From Lewinella sp038528965 (GTDB lineage: Bacteria; Bacteroidota; Bacteroidia; Chitinophagales; Saprospiraceae), in NCBI GenBank assembly GCA_038528965.1, contig JBCBEC010000007.1:124001-188000 (forward strand): a DNA stretch of 64,000 nt, written 5' to 3'. The notes beneath the pieces are model-generated. The model was not told the origin of the DNA, made no database searches, and worked only from the letters and a program-made list of their open reading frames with translations. Below are positions 35,879 through 43,573 of this stretch, piece by piece; the first letter of the stretch is position 1; each line of letters begins with the position of its first letter. The position numbers were made by a program, and so were the translations under genes.

Positions 35879-36133
35879 ATGGCCAACAAGCACTTACAAC
35901 AACTGTTTCAAAGTGTCATTGAGGAGCAACTAGCCACCGGCCAACCACCATACGCAAAACGTACCTTGATACGTTTGAAAGCAGAAGGATATTCTGAAAC
36001 GGAAGCGAAAACCATGATGGCGGGCATTGTCGCCTACCATATGAGCAATATGATCGATAGCGATCAAGCGTTTAATAACAGTGAATACGAGCATCTGCTA
36101 AGGCAGTTACCCAATTTTCCGGATACTGCATGA
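35879..36133 (+). CDS. Small conserved-looking protein of unknown function
   Basis: 84 aa. ATG is 3 nt after the hydratase stop codon, indicating an operon and coupled translation. The protein is soluble and helical: HLQQLFQSVIEEQLATGQPPYAKRTLIRLKAEGYSETEAKTMMAGIVAYHMSNMIDSDQAFNNSEYEHLLRQLP. The pattern 'PP....T..RL...G.s..eA..mia.vv...' resembles small bacterial proteins of unknown function that accompany metabolic operons. I cannot name a family with confidence. Confidence 0.72.
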   Translation: MANKHLQQLFQSVIEEQLATGQPPYAKRTLIRLKAEGYSETEAKTMMAGIVAYHMSNMIDSDQAFNNSEYEHLLRQLPNFPDTA

Positions 36134-36196
36134 GCCAAGCAAGCTCTGAGTTGTTATACCCTTACAGCCTTAACCAATTAAGTTCTCACCCTAACC

Positions 36197-38269
36197 ATGG
36201 TCAAGACCATCAACCAGATTAAAACCAAAGAACTCAAAATCGCTTTTCGTAAAATGGCTACCGCCAAAGCCATGGCGGAATTATACGAGGAACATTTTAA
36301 GTTCGTCTCCAAATACGTACACGCGACCAGTAGAGGACACGAGGCCATCCAACTAGCGGTTGGTATGCAACTCCAACCACAAGACTTTGTAGCGCCCTAC
36401 TACCGTGATGATGCCCTGCTCCTAGGTATTGGTATGCGTCCCTACGAGTTGATGCTCCAGCTATTGGCCAAGCGTGAAGATCCTTTTTCCGGCGGCCGCA
36501 CGTATTACTCCCACCCTTCGCTTAAGCGCGATGACTTGCCAAAGATTCCGCATCAGTCTTCTGCTACTGGCATGCAAGCTATTCCCATGACGGGTGTAGC
36601 ACTGGGCTTTCAGTACCAGGAACAAACCGGTTTACAAAAATGGACCAAGAAGAATGCGCCGGTAGCGGTATGCTCGTTGGGTGATGCCAGCGTCACGGAG
36701 GGTGAGGTAGCAGAAGCCTTTCAGATGGCAGCGCTTCGGCAACTGCCTATGGTGTATTTGGTACAAGATAACGAATGGGATATTTCTGCTAACGCAAAAG
36801 AAACCAGAGCTCAAGATGCCGCAGATTACGCCAAAGGCTTTCACGGCTTAGAAGTAGTACGCTTAAACGGCAGTAATTTTGCCGAGTGCTATTTGGGTAT
36901 GCAAGAAGTACTGGCAACCGTACGGGCAGAACGCCGGCCATTTCTGGTACACGCAACGGTGCCACTGCTAAACCATCACACTAGTGGAGTACGTAAGGAG
37001 TGGTACCGCGATGATCTGGAGGAGCATGCGACTCGTGATCCATACCCAAAACTCCGAGAGTACTTACTGGACCATGGCGTAAGCGAGCGGACCGTTAAAA
37101 GAATAGAAAAGGAGGCCGCAGCGGAAGTACTGGCTGACTTTGAAGAAGCTAAATTGGCAGAAGATCCACGACCAGAGGACCTGTTTACCCACGCCTTCGC
37201 GGAAACATCGGTACAAGAAGAATCAGGTGCACGAGCCCCCGAAGGTGCGGCCCCGACCGTGATGGTAGACGCTGCTTTACACGCCATTGAAGAACTCATG
37301 CGAGAACATCCAGAATGTCTGCTCTATGGTCAGGATGTGGGAGCTCGACTAGGAGGTGTATTTCGTGAGGCAGCCACACTAGCGCAGAAATTTGGTGACG
37401 AACGCGTATTCAATACGCCAATCCAGGAAGCCTTCATCGTAGGTAGTACAGTAGGAATGTCGGCAGTAGGTTTGAAACCTTTTGTAGAGGTACAATTTGC
37501 CGACTACATTTGGCCAGGCCTCAATCAGCTCTTTACGGAAGTGAGCCGTTCTTGTTATTTATCGAACGGTAAGTGGCCGGTGAGTATGGTACTTCGTGTT
37601 CCAATTGGCGCTTACGGTAGTGGCGGTCCCTATCATAGCTCAAGTGTGGAGTCAGTGGTAGCCAATATTCGTGGAGTGAAAATTGCTTACCCGAGTAATG
37701 GTGCGGATCTGAAAGGACTCTTGAAAGCCGCTTACTACGATCCTAACCCAGTGGTTATTTTTGAGCATAAGGGTTTATACTGGTCTAAAGTACCAGGCAC
37801 AGAGGCCGCCCGTACGGTGGAACCCGCCGCCGATTACCTCCTACCCTTCGGCCAAGCCACTACTACCCTAACGGCCAGCGCGGACGCAATGGAAGAAGGG
37901 GATTCGGCTGTAGTTATCACTTACGGTATGGGAGTACATTGGGCCTTGAATGCCGCCAAACAATTCCCGGGCCGTATTGAAGTAGTAGACCTACGAACGC
38001 TAGCACCATTAGATGAAGCTTACATCTACGAGGCTGCGCGCCGCCACGGTAAAATCCTAGTCCTGACGGAGGAGCCTGTCAACAACACTTTTGCGCAAAG
38101 CATAGCTGCTCGTATCCAGGAGAACTGCTTTGAAGATCTTGATGCTCCTGTGCGAACGATGGGAGCCGAAAACATGCCTGCTATTCCGCTAAACAGTACA
38201 CTGGAAAGTACGATGTTGCCAAATGCAGATAAAGTAGCCGTAGTACTAGAGCAATTATTGGCCTATTAA
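36197..38269 (+). CDS. 2-oxoacid dehydrogenase E1, alpha and beta fused (branched-chain type)
   Basis: 690 aa, ATG start. Alpha half (1-~330): phosphate and TPP-binding motif CSLGDASVTEGEVAEAFQMAALRQLPMVYLVQDNEWDISAN (GDG-type GDA...N), and RGHEAIQLAVGMQL. Beta half (~350-690): ALHAIEELMREHPECLLYGQDVGARLGGVFREAATLAQKFGDERVFNTPIQEAFIVG, and EEPVNNTFAQSIAARI. This is the fused E1 found across Bacteroidota for branched-chain 2-oxoacids (2-oxoisovalerate, ThDP-dependent decarboxylation feeding the lipoyl E2). No E2 or E3 gene is in the window. It follows the hydratase and small-protein genes, consistent with an acyl-CoA/branched-chain catabolism unit. Confidence 0.92.
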   Translation: MVKTINQIKTKELKIAFRKMATAKAMAELYEEHFKFVSKYVHATSRGHEAIQLAVGMQLQPQDFVAPYYRDDALLLGIGMRPYELMLQLLAKREDPFSGGRTYYSHPSLKRDDLPKIPHQSSATGMQAIPMTGVALGFQYQEQTGLQKWTKKNAPVAVCSLGDASVTEGEVAEAFQMAALRQLPMVYLVQDNEWDISANAKETRAQDAADYAKGFHGLEVVRLNGSNFAECYLGMQEVLATVRAERRPFLVHATVPLLNHHTSGVRKEWYRDDLEEHATRDPYPKLREYLLDHGVSERTVKRIEKEAAAEVLADFEEAKLAEDPRPEDLFTHAFAETSVQEESGARAPEGAAPTVMVDAALHAIEELMREHPECLLYGQDVGARLGGVFREAATLAQKFGDERVFNTPIQEAFIVGSTVGMSAVGLKPFVEVQFADYIWPGLNQLFTEVSRSCYLSNGKWPVSMVLRVPIGAYGSGGPYHSSSVESVVANIRGVKIAYPSNGADLKGLLKAAYYDPNPVVIFEHKGLYWSKVPGTEAARTVEPAADYLLPFGQATTTLTASADAMEEGDSAVVITYGMGVHWALNAAKQFPGRIEVVDLRTLAPLDEAYIYEAARRHGKILVLTEEPVNNTFAQSIAARIQENCFEDLDAPVRTMGAENMPAIPLNSTLESTMLPNADKVAVVLEQLLAY

Positions 38270-38275
38270 ATGAAA

Positions 38276-38301
38276 ACGCAGTGCAGTGCGTCTTTACAAC
38301 A
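38276..38301 (+). repeat. Short palindromic repeat, copy B
   Basis: ACGCAGTGCAGTGCGT (38276-38291) then CTTTACAACA, starting 7 nt after the E1 stop codon. TGCAGTGCGTCTTTACAACA (38282-38301) matches copy A at 34735-34754 in 18 of 20 positions. The element could act as a transcript-end structure or be a small dispersed repeat. Confidence 0.5.
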
Positions 38302-38499
38302 CTGTTTATTCCCATTGATTTCTCACTGCGTATCGGTGATACATGAGGTTTGGCTAAGCATGAATCGTATACTTGTAGCAGTTGGCGGCTCATTTTGTCA
38401 TTGATTGAAGGTAGCTTACCATTCGTTGAAATCATTTCCCGGCGCGGCAACAGAGTCGCTGGTCAAAACGTAAACCTTACGGAACAGACCAACTCGCAA

Positions 38500-40245
38500 A
38501 TGAAAACGATTTTACACCTCTGCGCTAGCCTGCTCTTTGCGCTTAATCTCAATGCCCAAACCACTTTTTGCCCCGATGACCCACCGGTAAACTCTTTTCT
38601 AGCAGATTCGCCCTGGCCTACCTACCATCGCAACAACTATGCTCAAGCTTCCACTTGCTTGAGAGGGCCAGAACCGGGAGATAGCTTAAGCATTGTAGCC
38701 AGAACCAATATTCAAGGCGGTACCTCTCCTTGGGTATATCTGACCGATCGATATTCCAGTGGCGAGCGGGCGCTAATCCAATCGAATGCGACGCATATTT
38801 TCAAATTCATTGACGATGGGGAGCAAATTGTGGCGGTAGATAGCCTCCGTATTGATTTTGACCCCATCACCTCCTTTGGTTGGAACTTCTTGCTGACCAA
38901 TAATCAGGTTTGGTTTACCTACGATCCTAAGTACGACCCCGAGGAGGGGGAGTTCACCCGCCTCTTCAAAATCACCGATGCTGAAGCGGATAACCCTTAT
39001 TCCGAACTACAGTTGGTGGATACCTTTAATTTTGGTCCTACCGGAATTAATCGTATTCAGCAATTTAACTTGAATTACAAGGGAGAGATCGTCTTCAACT
39101 CAGAAAATGATGAGGAGCAAGGGTGGGCTACTGTTGGCGTACTTGACCAAAACTTCAATCTACTAGACACCCTACATTATACTACTTCAGAAGGCGAAAT
39201 TGTGCACCATAACGCATTCCCTATTGATGAAGACAACTCCTTCTTCATCGTCACTACCCACCGCATGATCAAATTCACCTGGGATGGTAGCCAATTGGCC
39301 AAGGCCTGGGAGGCCGCCTATGATTTTGTGGCTGATGGTCCTACGGGATCTTTTGCAGAAGGAAGTGGCACAACTCCTACCCTTATGGGCTGGGGAGAGG
39401 GGCAAGATAAGCTGGTCGTAGTAGCGGACGGGCACGCGGATAATAATCTGGTCGCTTTCTGGCGGGAATTACCCGAGGACTGGACTGGAGTACCCGGTAT
39501 GGACATCCATTTTGCTGATTCCATTCGAATTCCACTAGCGCAGACGTTCAGCAATTTGTTTCAATCCATCGAAAACTCGCCCACCGTCCGCGACTATGAT
39601 ATTGCCATCGGTCAATTCAATGGCTTCCTGGGGTACGACTGTGAGAATATTAAGGGCGTGCAAAAGTTTCATTGGAATACCACCAGCAACGAATGGGAGC
39701 TTGCTTGGGTGAATGATGCTGTAAATATGAATGGCGTACTTACTTACTCTAGCGGTTCGGACCTATTATATGGTAGTGGAAAAGAAGCGGACTGCAACTA
39801 TTACTACTACGGTTTGGACTGGCAAAGCGGGGAGAAAGAACTTCGAATCCTCCTCGGCCCAGAGGGCACCTTCCTGGATGACCCTTTTTATGATGCCGGT
39901 AATAATAACATCATCGATGAAAATGGAAACATCTACTTCCCTGGTGGGGGTTCTTTGATAAAGTTAGAAGTAGTTGAGCGTCTTACAACAACCGAAAACC
40001 GTAGTACCGGATTGGATATCAAGACCTTTCCTAACCCAACCAATAGCAAGCTTTTCATCGAAATTCCTGCCGAAAAGCAAAGCTTGCCTATACAATTGGA
40101 TATTGTGAATCTACAAGGACAAAGAGTTAGCGGTTGGAATCCGCAGCAGCTTGAGATTGATTTAGGTGAAGTTCCTGCCGGCGTTTATTTCCTTCGGATT
40201 CAGGTAGGAGAAGAAGTACAATGGAATAAAATTACAAAAAATTAA
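38500..40245 (+). CDS. Secreted protein with T9SS sorting domain
   Basis: 581 aa from the ATG at 38500 (MKTILHLCASLLFALNLNAQ signal peptide); an upstream TTG at 38350 adds 50 residues that do not look like a signal sequence. The body is rich in beta-type sequence with conserved aromatic and Cys residues (CPDDPPVNSFLADSPWPTYHRNNYAQASTCLRG; HRMIKFTWDG; EADCNYYYYGLDWQSG) in the style of a beta-propeller, but I cannot name a domain. The C-terminal ~75 residues are a type A T9SS sorting domain (TFPNPTNSKLFIEIP ... VNLQGQRVSGWN ... LGEVPAGVYFLRIQVGEEVQWNKITKN). It is exported across the outer membrane; function unknown. Confidence 0.85.
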   Translation: MKTILHLCASLLFALNLNAQTTFCPDDPPVNSFLADSPWPTYHRNNYAQASTCLRGPEPGDSLSIVARTNIQGGTSPWVYLTDRYSSGERALIQSNATHIFKFIDDGEQIVAVDSLRIDFDPITSFGWNFLLTNNQVWFTYDPKYDPEEGEFTRLFKITDAEADNPYSELQLVDTFNFGPTGINRIQQFNLNYKGEIVFNSENDEEQGWATVGVLDQNFNLLDTLHYTTSEGEIVHHNAFPIDEDNSFFIVTTHRMIKFTWDGSQLAKAWEAAYDFVADGPTGSFAEGSGTTPTLMGWGEGQDKLVVVADGHADNNLVAFWRELPEDWTGVPGMDIHFADSIRIPLAQTFSNLFQSIENSPTVRDYDIAIGQFNGFLGYDCENIKGVQKFHWNTTSNEWELAWVNDAVNMNGVLTYSSGSDLLYGSGKEADCNYYYYGLDWQSGEKELRILLGPEGTFLDDPFYDAGNNNIIDENGNIYFPGGGSLIKLEVVERLTTTENRSTGLDIKTFPNPTNSKLFIEIPAEKQSLPIQLDIVNLQGQRVSGWNPQQLEIDLGEVPAGVYFLRIQVGEEVQWNKITKN

Positions 40246-40366
40246 AAAATACAATAATTTAACAAAATTTGTTTATTTGTAGATTTTCCACTACATTTGA
40301 TAGCACTGCTTAGAAGCCCATGCCCTTAATGCTTCTGAACGTTGGAATGACAACAAGACTAAGCAG

Positions 40367-40378
40367 TAACAATCAGAG
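40367..40378 (+). repeat. 12-bp direct repeat TAACAATCAGAG, first copy
   Basis: Exact 12-mer, repeated at 40430-40441, 63 nt apart start to start. It lies at the left end of the hairpin-rich ORF-less stretch. Confidence 0.6.
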
Positions 40379-40389
40379 GATATACACCT

Positions 40390-40790
40390 CGCCGACGAGC
40401 TTCGTTTTCGTATCCTTTTGGATAGCGCTTAACAATCAGAGTTGGCTTGTCTTTACCGCAAGGTGTAGGTATTTATCGACCAGCTGTAGGGCCCTAAGTA
40501 CTGCTCGGATAAATACTATTGATTCTGGATTTAGTCTGTCCAGAATTTCGGAGAAGCAATGGTAATCGAGGCATTGCCACAATTGCTTGAATCGAGCTTT
40601 TTATCAAGCTCCAAACGCAGATGGGCTCCGTCGTTCCGTTGATCGGAAGTAAGAACGGAGCAGATAGAACGGCTTTAAACTACTGTGACGAGAGTCAATA
40701 GTGGAACAAGGCCGGCGTGTCCATAACCCGTGGAGGGTTGGGGATGACTGGTGATCCGGACAAAGAGGGAGGGCCCGCCGACAGGCGTTT
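40390..40790 (+). ncRNA. Candidate structured non-coding RNA or decayed element
   Basis: A ~600-bp gap (40246-40862) has no credible gene; 40246-40320 is AT-rich. From 40390 it carries many perfect stems in a row: TATCC/GGATA (40411-40424), ATTCTGGA/TCCAGAAT (40522-40546), GCAATG/CATTGC (40556-40577), GAGCTT/AAGCTC (40594-40611), GCTCCGT+TTCCG/CGGAA+ACGGAGC nested (40625-40661), ACTA.TGAC-GAGA-GTCA.TAGT with a GNRA-like loop (40679-40702), AACCC/GGGTT (40725-40739), CGCC-GACA-GGCG (40776-40787). It matches no RNA family I recognise. Either strand is possible; plus is arbitrary. Confidence 0.35.
40430..40441 (+). repeat. 12-bp direct repeat TAACAATCAGAG, second copy
   Basis: Second exact copy; see 40367-40378. 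The two copies enclose the TATCC/GGATA hairpin. Confidence 0.6.
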
Positions 40791-40862
40791 ATCTCGGAAA
40801 CAAATTCCCCAACCAAATTCTACATCCAACCTTAGCTTACCACTCAGTAATCTCCTACTCCC

Positions 40863-42911
40863 CTACTCCTTTCCCGCTCTCAGTTTCACCATCGTCAAAA
40901 TAGTAGCAATTGCAACGGTCTCGTTGGTTTCATCATACACTTCCACCAGCCATTTTACAATACCTTTGCGGTAGTCCTCGTCGTCCCGTTGTTGCTGTTC
41001 GATCTTTTCCTTAGCAGTGAGATAAACGCCTAGGGTCATACCAGCGTAAACGGGCTTGGTAAACCTACAAGATTCTAGTCCGTAGTTGAGTAGGACCGGG
41101 CCTTTGCGAGGTTCTACAAACAAGCCGGCCGCTTTACTAAGCACCCAGTATCCGTGGGCAACACGCTGCTCGAATGGTGTGCCCTCAAGAGAGGTAGCAT
41201 CTACATGGGCGTAAAATCGATCTCCTGTCTGGTTCGCAAAGTTGATGATATCACTCTCCGTGGCCGTATGCTTAGCGGTGGTGATCGTGTCCCCTATCTG
41301 CACGTCTTCAAAGTGCTTGCGGAAGGGGTGTATATCACTTTCGGTACGGGCGGCTCCCGGCTGGAATTGCTGGGTAACCTGGCTTAGCATCGTAGGGTGC
41401 CCCTGCAGGGCTACTGTTTGCAGATAGTGCTTGACGGACCGAATTCCTCCAAGCTCTTGCCCACCACCAGCCCGCCCTGGGCCACCGTGGTTCATCAGCG
41501 GCATAGGAGAACCGTGTCCAGTACTTTCAGGAGCACTCTCTCTATTGAGAATCAGGATTCGGCCATGCTGCGCTCCAGCTCCAAGGAGATAGTCCTGTGC
41601 TATACCGGCATCAAAGGTGCAAATGGTACTGACTAGAGACCCCTTGCCTAGGTTGGCTAGTGTAATCGCCTCCTCAAGATTACGATAGGGCATGAGGGTA
41701 CTCACTGGACCGAAAGCTTCAATATCGTGTGAGTCAGTCGCGTTCAAGGGGTCGTCATTGCGCAAGAGGATCGGTGAACAGAAGGCCCCTTCTTTTGCGG
41801 TAGCACCAATCAACTCAAACTGCTCTGGATCTCCGTAGACAATTTGACTCGACTGCTGCAGTTGTGCTATACGCTCTAAGACCACCGACTGTTGCTTTTT
41901 ACTCACCAATGCACCCATCCGAACACCCTCAGCACGGGGGTCTCCAATGGTGGTCTTTGCCAATTGTGCACTCAGTGCAATTTGTACATCCTCTACATAT
42001 TTTTCTGGTACGATGATCCGTCTTACAGCTGTACACTTCTGCCCCGCCTTGGTGGTCATTTCTCGGCGTACTTCTTTGATAAAGAGCTTGAATTCCTCGG
42101 TTCCTGGCGCGGCATCTTCTCCTAAAATAGCAGCGTTGAGACTATCCGCTTCCATATTAAACGGTACTGCCTCCTCCGTAATTCGCGACAAGCCTTTTAG
42201 CTTCCGACCAGTACTAGCCGATCCGGTGAAAGTTACCACGTCCTGGCTACCAACTGTATCGAGAATACCGACTCCCGAGCCTTGAACTAGCTGTAAACTA
42301 CCTTCCGGTAAAATTCCGCTCGCAATAATATCGTGTACCATGGCTTCTGTCAGGAAACTTGTAATCTCCGAGGGCTTTACCACTGCGGGCATACCGGCCA
42401 AAAGATTGACTGCTACCTTTTCCAACATCCCCCAAATTGGGAAATTAAACGCATTGATGTGAACTGCAACACCCTGCCGCGGTACGAGTACGTGCGTGCC
42501 AATAAAGGTACCCTCTTGAGAAAGTTTAGCAGCCTCCCCTTCCACATACCACCGTTGGTCTCCTAACTGTCGACGCAGACTAGCGTAGGCAAACAAAGTC
42601 CCAATACCTCCTTCAATATCTACCCAACTGTCGGCCCTAGTAGCCCCCGTCTGGTAACTTAAAGCATAGTACTTCTTGCAGATATCATTGAGGTGTAAAG
42701 CTAATTTCTTCAGCATTAAGCCGCGTTCGCGGAAGGTCATCTTCCTGAGGGCTGGCCCTCCCACCCGACGTGCATACGACAGAATACTGCCAAAATCTAA
42801 GCCTTCTGTGGAACAGCCACCAATGACCGTGCCGGTAGAGGCGTCGCGTTGGATAAATTCATCTCGAGTTGGATTAACCCATTTCCCCTCTATATAATGT
42901 TGCAGTTGCAT
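40863..42911 (-). CDS. paaZ: Bifunctional oxepin-CoA hydrolase / 3-oxo-5,6-dehydrosuberyl-CoA semialdehyde dehydrogenase
   Basis: 682 aa, ATG start. N-terminal ALDH domain (1-~520): HINAFNFPIWGM with the catalytic Asn region, Glu254 (FNMEADS), Cys293 (AGQKCTAVRR). C-terminal MaoC hot-dog hydratase domain (~535-680): HFEDVQIGDTITTAKHTATESDIINFANQTGDRFYAHVD, with the Asp/His pair, and FEQRVAHGYWVLSKAAGLFVE. PaaZ opens the oxepin-CoA ring and oxidises the semialdehyde in the phenylacetate pathway. It is alone here: no paaABCDE or paaG/J/K neighbours are in the window. A palindrome at 42923-42942 lies 11 nt upstream of the start and nearly equals that at 35085-35104. Confidence 0.95.
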   Translation of the reverse strand: MQLQHYIEGKWVNPTRDEFIQRDASTGTVIGGCSTEGLDFGSILSYARRVGGPALRKMTFRERGLMLKKLALHLNDICKKYYALSYQTGATRADSWVDIEGGIGTLFAYASLRRQLGDQRWYVEGEAAKLSQEGTFIGTHVLVPRQGVAVHINAFNFPIWGMLEKVAVNLLAGMPAVVKPSEITSFLTEAMVHDIIASGILPEGSLQLVQGSGVGILDTVGSQDVVTFTGSASTGRKLKGLSRITEEAVPFNMEADSLNAAILGEDAAPGTEEFKLFIKEVRREMTTKAGQKCTAVRRIIVPEKYVEDVQIALSAQLAKTTIGDPRAEGVRMGALVSKKQQSVVLERIAQLQQSSQIVYGDPEQFELIGATAKEGAFCSPILLRNDDPLNATDSHDIEAFGPVSTLMPYRNLEEAITLANLGKGSLVSTICTFDAGIAQDYLLGAGAQHGRILILNRESAPESTGHGSPMPLMNHGGPGRAGGGQELGGIRSVKHYLQTVALQGHPTMLSQVTQQFQPGAARTESDIHPFRKHFEDVQIGDTITTAKHTATESDIINFANQTGDRFYAHVDATSLEGTPFEQRVAHGYWVLSKAAGLFVEPRKGPVLLNYGLESCRFTKPVYAGMTLGVYLTAKEKIEQQQRDDEDYRKGIVKWLVEVYDETNETVAIATILTMVKLRAGKE

Positions 42912-42922
42912 AGACTGTAATT

Positions 42923-42942
42923 ACGAATGAACGTTTGTTCGT
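42923..42942 (-). promoter_or_regulatory. Predicted TetR-type operator, site 2
   Basis: ACGAATGAACGTTTGTTCGT (plus-strand reading), an imperfect palindrome (8 of 10 positions per half) 11 nt before the paaZ ATG. It is the near twin of the site in front of the hydratase gene. No TetR-family regulator gene is found in this window, so the repressor must lie elsewhere. Confidence 0.65.
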
Positions 42943-42986
42943 AAAATTAAGATAATTACAGCAACCTTCCTAGCTTTTGCTGCCTG

Positions 42987-43496
42987 CTAAACCGGCAATG
43001 CCTGCTTCAACCGCTGAACGATGCGAAAAGTAGCTGGGCAAACGGCAGTATTTTTAAGGGTGAGATTGAGGATCTGATGAAAGTTCTTGCGATCTGTATG
43101 AGGGTATTCCCTACAGGCACGTGGACGAACGGAATAAATGGAGCAGTAGTTGTCATCACCCAAAAATGGACAGGGCGCGGTATTCAAGACATAGTCTCCA
43201 TCTTCATCCAGATGTAGATAAGTTTCGACCAATTGTGCAGGGCGAACTCCCAAGAACTGGGCGACCCGATCAATATCAATATTGCGAAAGATTGGGCTGG
43301 TAGTCTTACAACAATTGGCGCAAGCCAGACAGTCAAACTCAGCGAAGGTCTCTTCGTGTAGTTCTCCCATCTTCTGATCCAACTGTTTGGGGGGCCGTTT
43401 GGACAAGCGAGCAAAGTACTTACGCGTACTTTTTCGCTCTTCTTTTGCTAGTGCCTTAATATTTACCAATATCTCCTGCAAACTCCGCTCTTTCAT
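42987..43496 (-). CDS. YkgJ-family cysteine-cluster protein
   Basis: 169 aa from the ATG at 43496 (MKERSLQEILVNIKALAKEERKSTRKYFARLSK...); the longer frame to 43670 crosses the promoter and the divergent gene. Cys clusters CLACANCCKTTSP and CPFLGDDNYCSIYSVRPRACREYP match the YkgJ/UPF0153 family (putative zinc- or iron-chelating domain). The N-terminal helix is charged. Function is not established. A TACCTTTG element sits 4 nt before the ATG, predicting a leaderless transcript. It is divergent from the thioredoxin lipoprotein gene. Confidence 0.87.
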   Translation of the reverse strand: MKERSLQEILVNIKALAKEERKSTRKYFARLSKRPPKQLDQKMGELHEETFAEFDCLACANCCKTTSPIFRNIDIDRVAQFLGVRPAQLVETYLHLDEDGDYVLNTAPCPFLGDDNYCSIYSVRPRACREYPHTDRKNFHQILNLTLKNTAVCPATFRIVQRLKQALPV

Positions 43497-43500
43497 GCAA

Positions 43501-43508
43501 CAAAGGTA
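43501..43508 (-). promoter_or_regulatory. -7 element TACCTTTG abutting the YkgJ-family start
   Basis: Exact match with 4 nt between its last G and the ATG (43496), the same geometry as at queE (20377-20384). Confidence 0.6.
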
Positions 43509-43573
43509 AAGCGCTGTGGCACAATCTTTGCTATTTTCACGGGTGAATACAATTATCAATACCGTATTTCGAA

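Noticed and set aside
40519..40531. TTGATTCTGGATT resembling the 5' end of tmRNA
   Set aside because: Only a ~12-base match; there is no GGGGC acceptor end, no tRNA-like 3' half and no tag frame.
40320..40565. 81-codon plus-strand frame in the structured gap
   Set aside because: No family resemblance, an odd Ser/Arg-rich composition, and it covers several perfect hairpins; more likely non-coding.
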